Part shown: one piece after another, positions 44,821 to 53,268 of the stretch
How positions within the stretch are numbered: position 1 is the first letter of the stretch
How the letters are laid out: each line of letters starts with the position of its first letter
Source: Planococcus antarcticus DSM 14505
GTDB taxonomy: Bacteria > Bacillota > Bacilli > Bacillales_A > Planococcaceae
Assembly: GCF_001687565.2 (NCBI RefSeq)
Contig: NZ_CP016534.2
Span: 2,670,501 to 2,734,500, forward strand
DNA: 64,000 nt
Reading direction: 5' to 3'
Notes under the pieces: model-generated
Databases searched by the model: none
What the model was told of the DNA's origin: nothing
Seen by the model: the letters and a program-made list of their open reading frames with translations, nothing else
Translations under genes and position numbers: made by a program

Positions 44821-45300
44821 CTACTCCTTGAACGGATGTGGCGTGGTTTCTTTTAGCTTTTTCAGCAGCCGCTCACGCCTTTTTTTCATTCCAGCAAGTG
44901 AGATTTTCTCGCTAACAGCCAAATCGGTAAGCCTACAGCCTCTCACATAAAGCGCTTCAAGCAGCCATTTTTCAGGCTCATTAAGCATACTCACCTCGAG
45001 CCAATCGGGTAGACCTTCTGCTACTGATTCTCCCTCTTCTTCTTGAATGCTGTTTATATAAGTTGCCTGGTCATTTCTTCTGGTCTCCCGCTTTAATTCA
45101 TCGAGCATCGCTCCTTGGATGCTTCGGTAGGCAAAAGGGGTAAAATTCCCTTTTGCGTCTTCGAAACGCATCCATGCCTGCCACAGCGCAATATTGCCGA
45201 TTTGGCGAAACGTATCGTAATCGCGGTAGATGTGGAGCTTGCGGATTATGGCAGACACCATTGGTGCATATTGTGTAGCTACTTCTTCAAAATCTTTCAT
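44821..45300 (-). CDS. Orphan sigma-70-family sigma factor (SigH/ComX-like)
   Basis: A 159-residue factor. Region 2 is visible (DTFRQIGNIALWQAWMRFEDAKGNFTPFAYRSIQGAMLDELKRETRR), followed by a linker and a region-4 helix-turn-helix (WLLEALYVRGCRLTDLAVSEKISLAGMKKRRERLLKKL). There is no anti-sigma factor gene beside it. It diverges from comK across 241 nt, which suggests a competence role like staphylococcal SigH; this is inference. RBS AGAAGGA precedes the ATG. Confidence 0.85.
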   Translation of the reverse strand: MKDFEEVATQYAPMVSAIIRKLHIYRDYDTFRQIGNIALWQAWMRFEDAKGNFTPFAYRSIQGAMLDELKRETRRNDQATYINSIQEEEGESVAEGLPDWLEVSMLNEPEKWLLEALYVRGCRLTDLAVSEKISLAGMKKRRERLLKKLKETTPHPFKE

Positions 45301-45479
45301 TGTCTTATCCTTCTGAACGTTCGTTGATTCCCGGGTCTATTCAGAATAAGTTCTTGAACTAAAAGTAGCCAGTTGTCTACCGTGCCATTTGCCCTTACAA
45401 AAAATCTTTTCTGATATCATAAACAGGATGTTTGACTCATTAAATTGTCAAAACAGTATCTATTTTCAGAAAAAATACA

Positions 45480-45508
45480 TTGCCTCGTAAAGTTGCTAAT
45501 GGTAGAAT
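45480..45508 (+). promoter_or_regulatory. Promoter of comK
   Basis: TTGCCT and TAGAAT are separated by exactly 17 nt, about 34 nt before the GTG start. AT-rich A/T-run motifs just upstream (about 45405-45475) might hold ComK boxes, but none fits AAAA-N5-TTTT pairs exactly. Confidence 0.6.
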
Positions 45509-45541
45509 TTTTATGTGTTGAGAAAGGGGAGCTTGTAAATA

Positions 45542-46012
45542 GTGAAGAAGTACGATGAGCATTTAATTGATCGATCGGTGTTGTTTGTTGAAAGTTATTT
45601 TGAAACGGAGAGAAAATCTAAAATCGTGACGAAGGACGGCGTCTTTTATTCACGTGATTCGGTTGTGACATTGATCGATAAGGCTTGTATGATGTTTGCA
45701 TCTACATACGAAGGCCGCGTAAAAGCCACACGGCACAATCTCAAACAGCACAAAAAAACAACACTTCTCATCTCGGAAGATGGTTTGGCCGCCTATCCCA
45801 CAAAGTCTCCTAACGACCCTGGCTGTGTATGGATTTTCAACCACCATTACCGATTGGAAACCATCGCCCCAAACAGGACCCGCATTCTTTTCGATGAGTT
45901 CAATGTCTCGACAGAGGTCAACGTATCTATAGGCATCCTGCAAAAACAGCGAAGCCGTATGTATGAGATGATCTACTATTATTCAAACGTTCGTGAAAGA
46001 AACAGCCAGTAA
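45542..46012 (+). CDS. comK: ComK-family competence transcription factor
   Basis: A 156-residue protein matching ComK over its length: SKIVTKDGVFYSRDSVVTLIDKACMMFASTYEGRVKATRHNL, then LAAYPTKSPNDPGCVWIFNHH, which parallel the FFGSSYAGRKAGT and FPTLSSTRPQCGWISH segments of B. subtilis ComK. It is shorter than that protein (192 residues), mainly at the C terminus. The start is GTG with GGGGAG 10 nt before. It should activate DNA-uptake genes. It diverges from the orphan sigma factor. Confidence 0.88.
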   Translation: MKKYDEHLIDRSVLFVESYFETERKSKIVTKDGVFYSRDSVVTLIDKACMMFASTYEGRVKATRHNLKQHKKTTLLISEDGLAAYPTKSPNDPGCVWIFNHHYRLETIAPNRTRILFDEFNVSTEVNVSIGILQKQRSRMYEMIYYYSNVRERNSQ

Positions 46013-46020
46013 AACAAAAG

Positions 46021-46076
46021 AAGACACCTCTCTCTGCAGTGACATTTGCGGCCAATGCAGAGAGAGGTGTCTTTTA
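46021..46076. terminator. Strong bidirectional terminator after comK
   Basis: An 18-bp perfect stem (AAGACACCTCTCTCTGCA and its complement) with a 17-nt loop, flanked by A-rich and T-rich ends. It serves comK and the convergent gene at 46084. Confidence 0.93.
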
Positions 46077-46083
46077 TATAGCT

Positions 46084-47147
46084 TCAGCCAGAGCTGCCAC
46101 AACTGCTACCGCAGGAAGAACCACCACCAGAATCTCCAGAACCGTCGGAATCACTTGTGTCAGAACCACACCAAGCTTCTTTTGAACCTTTCGGCTTATC
46201 CAAAACGGTTCCGAAGAATCCAGAATTCCCTCCATCGGAATCTGATTTTATCGTCCGATGGGTTTTTGCAAGTCCAAGTGATTCGGAATACGTTGCATTG
46301 GTGTCTACAGCTGCCCAGAGTACATAAGGAAGCGTCAGTTCATTAGATGTTCCCAGTGCAGGATAAGAGCCTTTGACGATACGGGATTGTTGTTCTAGAA
46401 ATCGTCCAAATTCCCCTTTATTCTCTGCAGATTCAATATCATTCTTGATGTCTCGAATCAATCCTTGAACGGAGCAATGGATTTCGCTCTTGTCAAAAAA
46501 GTACCGGCTTTGGAGTTGAGGAATACCTGAATCGCTCCATTCTGCAATAAAACTATCACTTGGCACTGTTTCATAAAACGGAGAACCCCATGATTTCGCC
46601 GAAAAGAGTTTCTCGATAAACAGTTTTTTGTACATCATATCAAATAAAAACTTATCGTCGGCTCCATCCCGGCCGTCCATATTTGGTGCATGATGGATGA
46701 ACTGTCCGGCGAATTTCTGTGTGAAATTTTGGTAGTCATTAGTGAACATTAACTGTTGATGCCAAACTTCGTCTATCGCTTTCGAAAACATAGGCACTTT
46801 TTTCAGGATGGATGCCATCAACAAAAAGCGTTTCTGCTCAAACATCAATTCGAGAATGGTTTCCTGGCTGTACTCCGTTTCCTTGACCATTCGGTTGTAG
46901 ATATGCAGTTGATAATCAAGTGTATAAGCATCTTCAAGCTCTTGTGCACGGTTTCGAAAAGTGGATTCCGTATCTTTCACAAAATCCAATTCCAATGTCT
47001 GCTGCTTTTTCAAGAAATCATCTTTTGTCAGCAAAAGCAATTCTCGATTGTCATTTTCCGATTCGGATTTTTTCTTATAATGATCCCAATAAAGTCCGAC
47101 ACTCACTAACCCAAAACAATAATAGTAGCACCAATGTAGCCAATCAT
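46084..47147 (-). pseudogene. GRDP-like WH-motif protein with Cys/Gly/Ser tail, frameshifted at its N terminus
   Basis: The main frame (340 codons from GTG 47106) has the glycine-rich-domain-protein-like motif FSKAIDEVWHQQLMFTNDY...FIHHAP and ends SGDSGGGSSCGSSCGSSG. Immediately upstream ATG 47147, with AAAGAGGCG before it, reads MIGYIGATIIVLG then TAG; adding one nt at about 47108 joins it to LVSVGLYWDHYKKK and completes a membrane anchor. GTG 47106 has no ribosome site. So the gene has probably lost one base, or the sequence has. Family function is unknown. It converges with comK. Confidence 0.7.
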
Positions 47148-47261
47148 TCCATCGCCTCTTTGCTTTATTTCATATCTTTTTCACTATACTTTCTTGATGA
47201 ATATTTTGAAAAAACTTATACAATTTACTAACTATCATAGTTAGCGATTGGGTACTCTTTT

Positions 47262-47780
47262 CTATGCAGCTTCGTCTCTCATCAGCAGAAAGGCGATTTC
47301 GATTGCCCACTTATTTAAATCAGGTTCTGTTTCCGGGTCGGTTACGTAAAATTCAAAGCGGCCGTTCCAAATTTCTTCTTCTTCTTCCCATCGTTTATCG
47401 ATGTCCAATCCTTCCTGTACAGCCCATTTTTCCAGTGCCGTGAGAGATTTTTCCAAATTGTCGGGATGACCCCTGTGGATAGCTGACAAATAGGACCCTC
47501 CAGGGATATAGCTGGCAATCACACGGTCGTCGCCAGTCACCATGCGCTTGACTGGCACGCCGACTTCCATCTTGTATTTATCTTCTGAGTCACCCATACA
47601 CCAATAACGAAAAAATGGCGCCCCTGCCGGTTTAATGCCTTTCGCCTTCAGCCAGTCAAAGAGCTCCCCTACCAACCCATTGACTTCTTCCCATTCCGAC
47701 AGTCCGGCCAAAATGGGTATGCCGATATAAGGCTGTTCTGTCCGTTCCTCAACAACTGGTTCACTGATATACTTCTGCAC
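47262..47780 (-). CDS. GyrI-like small-molecule-binding domain protein
   Basis: A 172-residue protein of the AraC effector-binding (GyrI-like/SOUL-type) fold without a DNA-binding domain. Seen are VVEERTEQPYIGIPILAG, PFFRYWCMGDSEDKYKMEVGVPV, and YIPGGSYLSAIHRGHPDNLEKSLTALEKWA, with the acidic EWEEVN and EFYVTDPETEP common to this fold. It may sequester or sense a hydrophobic ligand. Its ligand is unknown. Confidence 0.85.
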   Translation of the reverse strand: MQKYISEPVVEERTEQPYIGIPILAGLSEWEEVNGLVGELFDWLKAKGIKPAGAPFFRYWCMGDSEDKYKMEVGVPVKRMVTGDDRVIASYIPGGSYLSAIHRGHPDNLEKSLTALEKWAVQEGLDIDKRWEEEEEIWNGRFEFYVTDPETEPDLNKWAIEIAFLLMRDEAA

Positions 47781-48012
47781 CGTCCAACCCTCCCTTTTAA
47801 AAACCTCAAGCTAATTCTAATTCTACTATTCTATACTTGCAGACATAGTCCTTTAATTCGCCTATGAAATTTTCAGCAAACTCTAGTCAGTAGGGCTTCT
47901 TCCTTCGTTGAAAAGTAAATTCAAAGGAATTTAAAGCCAGCCATGAAATTGTCACATGATCCAAAGTTCCTCAAATTGACTTTGCTTCTTTTAAAAGATA
48001 ATCCGAAACAAG

Positions 48013-48047
48013 TGACCGATTGGTCATTAAAAGTGACCAATTGGTTT
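48013..48047. promoter_or_regulatory. Two tandem palindromic TetR-type operators
   Basis: TGACCGATTGGTCA (48013-48026) is a perfect palindrome; TGACCAATTGGTTT (48034-48047) repeats it with two changes. Centres are 21 bp apart, two helical turns, so two repressor dimers would bind the same face. They lie directly before the tetR ribosome site. Confidence 0.8.
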
Positions 48048-48059
48048 AGGAGGGCTCAA

Positions 48060-48878
48060 ATGGATAAAAGAACCGAATTATTAAAGCAGGCTGTACACTT
48101 ATTTTCTTTGAAAGGCTTTCATCAAACATCGGTACAGGAAGTAGCACAAGCTGCCGGTATTTCTAAAGGCGCTTTCTACAAGCACTTTGATTCGAAGGAA
48201 AATTTATTCATTGAAATCCTAAAGCAATACCATGAAGAAATTACACAAGCAATTTCCCATTCTCAGCATGCACCAGGGTCCGACAATAAGGATGTCTTCA
48301 AAGAAAAATTGTCGATTGAGATTGAACGTACTCTTTCTAATCAGGATTTTTTCATGATGGTACTCAAGGATTTTCCGCTCAGTGACAGCGAAAAGCTAAA
48401 ATCATTGTTCCTGGAACTACGACAGTCGACTCTAACGCTGCATAAGACGATTTTGTTGGATACTTACGGAACGAGCATCGAGCCGTTTTTGCCTGACTTG
48501 GTGTTGGTGCTTGAAGGGCTGATGCAGCAATATATCGTTACGCTTGTGATCGAACAAAAATATGTCACGATCTCCAGGCTTGTCAATTTCATCACTGCGT
48601 CCATCGACGCGATTGTCGACAACCTGCACAAAATGGAACCTGTCTTAACCGAAGCACGTTCCCCGGCTGCCACACTGGAGGAAAGTTTTCAGCAATTAGC
48701 TGAAAAAATCAAGACATCCATTCCCCTTCCCGAAAAATTGCTGGCTTCACTCGATCTATTAAAAGAGCAAGTCGGCAAACAACAGCAAGAGGAATTTTTA
48801 ATCGAAGCCTTGTTGGTTTATTTAAAACAACATCCATCCATTAAGAACGAAGTATCGTATCTGGAAAACTTTATTTGA
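48060..48878 (+). CDS. TetR-family repressor of the RND pump
   Basis: A 272-residue regulator. The N-terminal helix-turn-helix is ELLKQAVHLFSLKGFHQTSVQEVAQAAGISKGAFYKHFDSKENLF; the remainder is a helical ligand domain. ATG 48060 follows AGGAGGG at 5 nt; the frame extends upstream across the operators without a start signal. It is followed 18 nt later by the RND gene. Self-repression through the two palindromes is likely. Confidence 0.92.
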   Translation: MDKRTELLKQAVHLFSLKGFHQTSVQEVAQAAGISKGAFYKHFDSKENLFIEILKQYHEEITQAISHSQHAPGSDNKDVFKEKLSIEIERTLSNQDFFMMVLKDFPLSDSEKLKSLFLELRQSTLTLHKTILLDTYGTSIEPFLPDLVLVLEGLMQQYIVTLVIEQKYVTISRLVNFITASIDAIVDNLHKMEPVLTEARSPAATLEESFQQLAEKIKTSIPLPEKLLASLDLLKEQVGKQQQEEFLIEALLVYLKQHPSIKNEVSYLENFI

Positions 48879-48896
48879 GAAAAAGGAGCCCACAAG

Positions 48897-51800
48897 TTGA
48901 AGAAAATTATCGATTTTTCCTTAAACAACAAATTCGCGATTTGGATTTTGACCATTATGATCGTCGTAGCAGGTCTTTATGCAGGTTTGACGATGAAGCA
49001 AGAATCCATTCCAAGCATCACCCTGCCCGCTGTTACCGTAGTTACTACGTATCCGGGCGCTGCACCTGACGAAATTATGGAAGAAGTCACCATTCCGATG
49101 GAACAGCGAATTCAGAATATGAACGGTGTCGAGCTTACGACATCCACTTCAATGGCAAATGCCTCGACCATTCAAGTCCAATACGACTTTGAAGTCGATA
49201 TGGACGAAGCGACCCGCGAGTTGGAGGATGCCTTGTCACAAGTCTCGATTCCCGAGGCTGCCAATGAGCCTCAAGTATCGCGCATCAGTTTGGATGCCTT
49301 CCCTGTTCTGACATTGAGCATCAGCGATTCTGGAAGTTCATTGGAAGAATTAACGGCTAGTGTCGAAGAAAACGTGCTGCCTGCCCTTGAAGGGGTAGCT
49401 GGTTTGTCAGATGCTCAAGTTTCTGGACAGCGTGTGCAGAAAGTCACCATGTCCTTTGATCAAGAAGCTTTGGCACAATACGGCTTGACTGAAGAAACCA
49501 TTCAGCAATTGATCCAAGGATCAAACCTGACGTTCCCGCTAGGATTGACCGATTTTGACGGGGAGCTGAAAAACCTGGTTATTGACGGCGATATTACATC
49601 TGTCGATGATTTGAGAAATCTGCAGATTCCGGCTCTCCCTCAAGCTGTACCTGCTGCACCAAGCGAAACACCAGCAGCTCCTGATGCAGGATTTGGTGCC
49701 GGTGCTCCTGCTACTGGGGCGCCGGCAACTGAAGCACCAGCTGCTGAAAATTCAGCTGCTGCACCGACTGTCATCCCGACGGTTGCATTAAGCGAACTGG
49801 CTGAAATCGAAATCGTCAGTGAAGCGGAATCGATTTCACGGACAAACGGAGAAGAATCAATCGGCATCTCGATTATCAAATCACCGGATGCCAACACTGT
49901 TGAAGTGGTAAATGGCGTTAAAGAAATCGTTGCAGATGTTGAAGAACAATACGGCTTGACCGTCGCTTCTACGTTTGACCAAGGTGAACCGATCGGAAAA
50001 TCGGTTGAAACGATGCTCAGCAAAGCCCTATTCGGTATTTTATTTGCTGTCGTCATTATTTTGCTATTCCTTCGCAGCTTTAAGACAACCTTGATCTCGA
50101 TCATCTCTATTCCTTTGTCGTTATTGATGGCAATTTTCCTGTTGAACCAATTGGACATCACCTTAAATATTATGACACTCGGGGCATTGACGGTCGCAAT
50201 CGGACGTGTTATCGATGACTCGATTGTAGTGATCGAAAACATTTATCGCCGGATGGCCTTGCCTGGTGAGAAATTGCGCGGCAAAGAATTGATCCGTGAA
50301 GCAACACGCGAAATGTTCGTGCCGATTTTCTCATCAACAGTAGTGACCATCGCGGTATTCTTGCCGCTCGCATTAGTCAGCGGACAAATCGGCGAATTGT
50401 TTCTGCCGTTCGCTTTGGCAGTGGTCTTTGCTTTATCGGCATCTTTATTGGTTGCTGTCACCATCGTTCCGATGATGGCGCATTTGATGTACCGCAAGCA
50501 ATTAAGCAACATGGATACGCCTAATTCTAAACAAAAAGAGCATAAGCCAGGTAAAATGGCTGCTAGCTACAAACGTATTTTGGAGTGGGCTTTGAACCAC
50601 AAGATCATCACTTTTGGAGGAGCTTCGGTAGTCCTTGCGGCAAGTTTGTTCTTGATCCCGGTTATCGGTGTCAGCTTCCTGCCCGAAGAAGAACAAAAAA
50701 TGGTCATGGCAACTTATAGCCCGGAACCAGGCCAAACACGCGAAGATGTAGAAGCCATTGCGCTTGATGCAGAAGGCGCCATTGACGGACGTGAAGGTGT
50801 TACGTCATACCAATACTCGCTCGGCGGAGGCAATCCAATGGCAGCAATGGGCGGCGGCGGAGATAATTCCGCATTGTTCTATATTGAATATGATGACGAA
50901 TTCGAAGCCTTCGGCGACGAAAGTACCAAACTGATTGACGACTTGAATAACTCTACTGAATCCGGAGAATGGGCCAGCATGGATTTTGCGCCCACCGGGG
51001 GAAGCGGACTGGAAATGTTCGTCTACGGTGACAATGTGGAAGATATCCAATCCGCCATCGATCAAATCCAACCATTCATGGAAAATAATGAAGGCCTGGA
51101 AAATACTGAATCCAGCTTGACTGAAGCTTATGATCAATTTACATTAGTGGCCAGCCAGCAAAGCTTGAGCGAAAATGGCTTGACCGCGGCACAAGTCGGC
51201 ATGGCGTTGAGCGGAGTTGGTGACGCACCTATCTTGACAACAGTTAGTCATGAAGACAAAGATATTAATGTTTATATCGAGACAGAAGAAACGCAATACG
51301 CTGGTATTGAAGATGTAACAGCTGTAGAAATTCCAACAGCACTTGGAACGACCGTTACAGTTGGTGACGTCATGGAAGTGGAAGAAGGCAAATCGCCGGA
51401 TACCATCAATCGCAGAGACGGCCAAATGTTTGCATCTCTAACTGCAGATGTCCTCGGCAACAATGCCGCTGAAATCACTACGGAAATTGATGAGCAAGTA
51501 GCAGAGCTTGATTTGCCGGCTGGTGTCACGACTGACCACGGCGGCGTAACCGAACAAATCAACGAATCGTTCACTCAGCTTGGCCTGGCAATGCTTGCAG
51601 CCATTGCGATTGTTTACTTTGTGCTAGTTGTAACATTTGGCGGCGCACTCGCTCCGTTCTCTATCCTGTTTTCACTGCCATTTACGGTTATCGGCGTTTT
51701 GGTGGCATTATGGATCACTGGAGAAGCATTAAGTGTCAACGCATTGATCGGTGTATTGATGCTGATTGGTATCGTTGTCACCAACGCCATCGTCTTGATT

Positions 51801-52082
51801 GACCGGGTCATTCATATGGAAGAGGCCGGTTTGACAACACGTGAAGCCCTTCTCGAAGGCGGTGTTACACGTCTGCGGCCGATCCTGATGACAGCCTTAG
51901 CAACAATCGGAGCGCTTATCCCGCTCGCTCTTGGCGTAGAAGGCGGAGGCGGCGGATTAATCTCCGAAGGCCTTGGCATCACGGTTATTGGCGGATTGAT
52001 CAGCTCCACTTTACTAACATTGGTCATCGTACCGATTGTTTATGAAGTCGTATCGAAATTCCGTAAGAAACAAGTAAATTGA
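48897..52082 (+). CDS. RND-family efflux transporter (SwrC/YerP-like)
   Basis: A 1061-residue AcrB-type proton-driven pump with twelve membrane helices and two large outer domains. FSLNNKFAIWILTIMIVVAGLYAGLTM starts it. Helix 4 holds GRVIDDSIVVIENIYR with the family acidic pair, and the second half has GIVVTNAIVLIDRVIHM and GVTRLRPILMTALATIGALIPLAL. Outer residues about 246-295 carry a Pro/Ala-rich insertion (PAAPSETPAAPDAG...). The start is TTG with AAGGAG 8 nt upstream. Substrates may include surfactant-like lipids or drugs. Confidence 0.94.
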   Translation: MKKIIDFSLNNKFAIWILTIMIVVAGLYAGLTMKQESIPSITLPAVTVVTTYPGAAPDEIMEEVTIPMEQRIQNMNGVELTTSTSMANASTIQVQYDFEVDMDEATRELEDALSQVSIPEAANEPQVSRISLDAFPVLTLSISDSGSSLEELTASVEENVLPALEGVAGLSDAQVSGQRVQKVTMSFDQEALAQYGLTEETIQQLIQGSNLTFPLGLTDFDGELKNLVIDGDITSVDDLRNLQIPALPQAVPAAPSETPAAPDAGFGAGAPATGAPATEAPAAENSAAAPTVIPTVALSELAEIEIVSEAESISRTNGEESIGISIIKSPDANTVEVVNGVKEIVADVEEQYGLTVASTFDQGEPIGKSVETMLSKALFGILFAVVIILLFLRSFKTTLISIISIPLSLLMAIFLLNQLDITLNIMTLGALTVAIGRVIDDSIVVIENIYRRMALPGEKLRGKELIREATREMFVPIFSSTVVTIAVFLPLALVSGQIGELFLPFALAVVFALSASLLVAVTIVPMMAHLMYRKQLSNMDTPNSKQKEHKPGKMAASYKRILEWALNHKIITFGGASVVLAASLFLIPVIGVSFLPEEEQKMVMATYSPEPGQTREDVEAIALDAEGAIDGREGVTSYQYSLGGGNPMAAMGGGGDNSALFYIEYDDEFEAFGDESTKLIDDLNNSTESGEWASMDFAPTGGSGLEMFVYGDNVEDIQSAIDQIQPFMENNEGLENTESSLTEAYDQFTLVASQQSLSENGLTAAQVGMALSGVGDAPILTTVSHEDKDINVYIETEETQYAGIEDVTAVEIPTALGTTVTVGDVMEVEEGKSPDTINRRDGQMFASLTADVLGNNAAEITTEIDEQVAELDLPAGVTTDHGGVTEQINESFTQLGLAMLAAIAIVYFVLVVTFGGALAPFSILFSLPFTVIGVLVALWITGEALSVNALIGVLMLIGIVVTNAIVLIDRVIHMEEAGLTTREALLEGGVTRLRPILMTALATIGALIPLALGVEGGGGGLISEGLGITVIGGLISSTLLTLVIVPIVYEVVSKFRKKQVN

Positions 52083-52100
52083 ATAGTATTATGACAGTAA

Positions 52101-52134
52101 AGCAGGCAGCTCATTGTGGGCTGCCTGCTTTTTT
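52101..52134 (+). terminator. Terminator of the tetR-RND operon
   Basis: AGCAGGCAGC and GCTGCCTGCT pair around a 9-nt loop, followed by TTTTTT. Confidence 0.93.
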
Positions 52135-52151
52135 GTATGTGATTTTAGCTG

Positions 52152-52246
52152 ACCGCACCTCGTTTACCGATAACCGCACCCCAAACAGGCATAACCGCAC
52201 CTCAAACGGCAAAGACCGCACCTCATCACTCCATAACCGCACCTCA
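52152..52246. repeat. Five 21-bp tandem repeats with core ACCGCACCTC
   Basis: The core ACCGCACC(T/C)C begins at 52152, 52173, 52194, 52215 and 52236, an exact 21-bp period; the 11 nt between cores vary. The array lies between two converging terminators. In one frame it would encode (D/N)RT(S/P)xxx heptads, but there is no ribosome site for that frame. Confidence 0.85.
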
Positions 52247-52248
52247 CG

Positions 52249-52282
52249 AAAAAAAGCCTGCTCAGCTAAACTGAACAGGCTT
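52249..52282 (-). terminator. Terminator of the DUF1028 gene
   Basis: On the minus strand AAGCCTG-TTCAG and CTGAG-CAGGCTT pair around a short loop, followed by seven T residues. Confidence 0.9.
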
Positions 52283-52287
52283 CTATG

Positions 52288-53163
52288 CTATTGCTTCTGC
52301 AAATATTCCAGCACCGATTCATCAATTAATGCTTCTTCTGACCAATGATCGTCGAAGTTCTCACGCAGAGCAAAAGTTTTCAATGCCTCTTTCACTTCCG
52401 CATCGTAACTGCTATGATCAGCCGATTCCAACAAATTAACTTTTACCAATTGCTTAATAATCGATTCCAACACGTCTTTCTCGATAGCCAATTTGTCTTG
52501 TGACGGCGCGGCGAACATTTTGTGCAGCTCATATAATCGTTGCAGTTCTTCGATTGGCTCCGGATGATCATCCACGCGCAAATCGACTTTAACATCGTTA
52601 TAGCCGCCGTATCCTGCGCCTTCTTGCAGGACATAAACAGCAGCTGACTGTTTACCTCTGCTGTCGCCTCCAGCTTGCTGAGCAGCCGATATGGCGCTCA
52701 GCAAGCGTTCAGCGAGCGAGCCTTCCGATTCTTCAAAAGCTCTGCTCATTTCGCTGACGGTTTTCTCGCTGACTAAAATATTGCCCTGACAGGAATGATG
52801 CTTCCCTATTTTGTGGCCTGCCCAGTCATAGCACGCATTGCCCGTAAAGGCACTTGCTTCACCGTCCGAATTGATAATGGCTACCTGTCGCAAGCTTCTG
52901 CCTGGATCGTCGGCAATCAGTTTGTCAATCACTGCCTCGGGCGACAATCCTTTCTCCAGCAAATCCAGTCCTTCTGGTCCATAAGCGGTATTAGCCCAGG
53001 ATTGTGTGGCTACAGCACCAACACCCGCTTTTGCCCACGGAACGACGGACCCGACTGCCAAAAACTTCGATTGAACCGCCACACCCACTTCTCCCGTTTC
53101 GGGATTCGCAGCAACAATGGAAAATGTCGCAACCAATTTATCTTTGTCCATTTTATTGTTCAT
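52288..53163 (-). CDS. DUF1028 protein (Ntn-hydrolase-like fold)
   Basis: A 291-residue protein. DUF1028 covers about residues 8-215: ATFSIVAANPETGEVGVAVQSKFLAVGSVVPWAKAGVGAVATQ, then CYDWAGHKIG and GGDSRGKQSAAVYV. The C-terminal 75 residues form a helical domain often found in this family. The first Thr/Ser of the ATFSIVA segment would be the nucleophile if the protein is processed like Ntn hydrolases. Substrate unknown. G-rich ribosome site before ATG 53163. Confidence 0.9.
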   Translation of the reverse strand: MNNKMDKDKLVATFSIVAANPETGEVGVAVQSKFLAVGSVVPWAKAGVGAVATQSWANTAYGPEGLDLLEKGLSPEAVIDKLIADDPGRSLRQVAIINSDGEASAFTGNACYDWAGHKIGKHHSCQGNILVSEKTVSEMSRAFEESEGSLAERLLSAISAAQQAGGDSRGKQSAAVYVLQEGAGYGGYNDVKVDLRVDDHPEPIEELQRLYELHKMFAAPSQDKLAIEKDVLESIIKQLVKVNLLESADHSSYDAEVKEALKTFALRENFDDHWSEEALIDESVLEYLQKQ

Positions 53164-53237
53164 TTGATGCCCCCCCTTTTACCTACTGTAATTCAATCCA
53201 AGAAAAATTTCTTGCTTGTTTGATTATTTGCAATAAA

Positions 53238-53268
53238 AAAACTGCAGTTCCTCAACGGATTTCTGCAG
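53238..53268 (-). terminator. Terminator of tagGH
   Basis: On the minus strand two CTGCAG arms 15 nt apart, the second followed by TTTTTTT. It overlaps the end of tagH. Confidence 0.7.

Noticed and set aside
45405..45475. ComK box (two AAAA-N5-TTTT motifs) upstream of comK
   Set aside because: A-runs and T-runs are present, but spacings are 4 and 9 nt and no correct pair could be formed. Left as unproven.
52152..52246. CRISPR array
   Set aside because: Repeats of about 10 bp with 11-nt spacers are far too short, and there are no cas genes nearby.
52079..52348. Plus-strand frame reading (D/N)RT(S/P) heptads across the 21-bp repeats
   Set aside because: It starts inside the RND stop region, runs through two terminators and has no ribosome site. 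The heptad is a by-product of the 21-bp DNA period.
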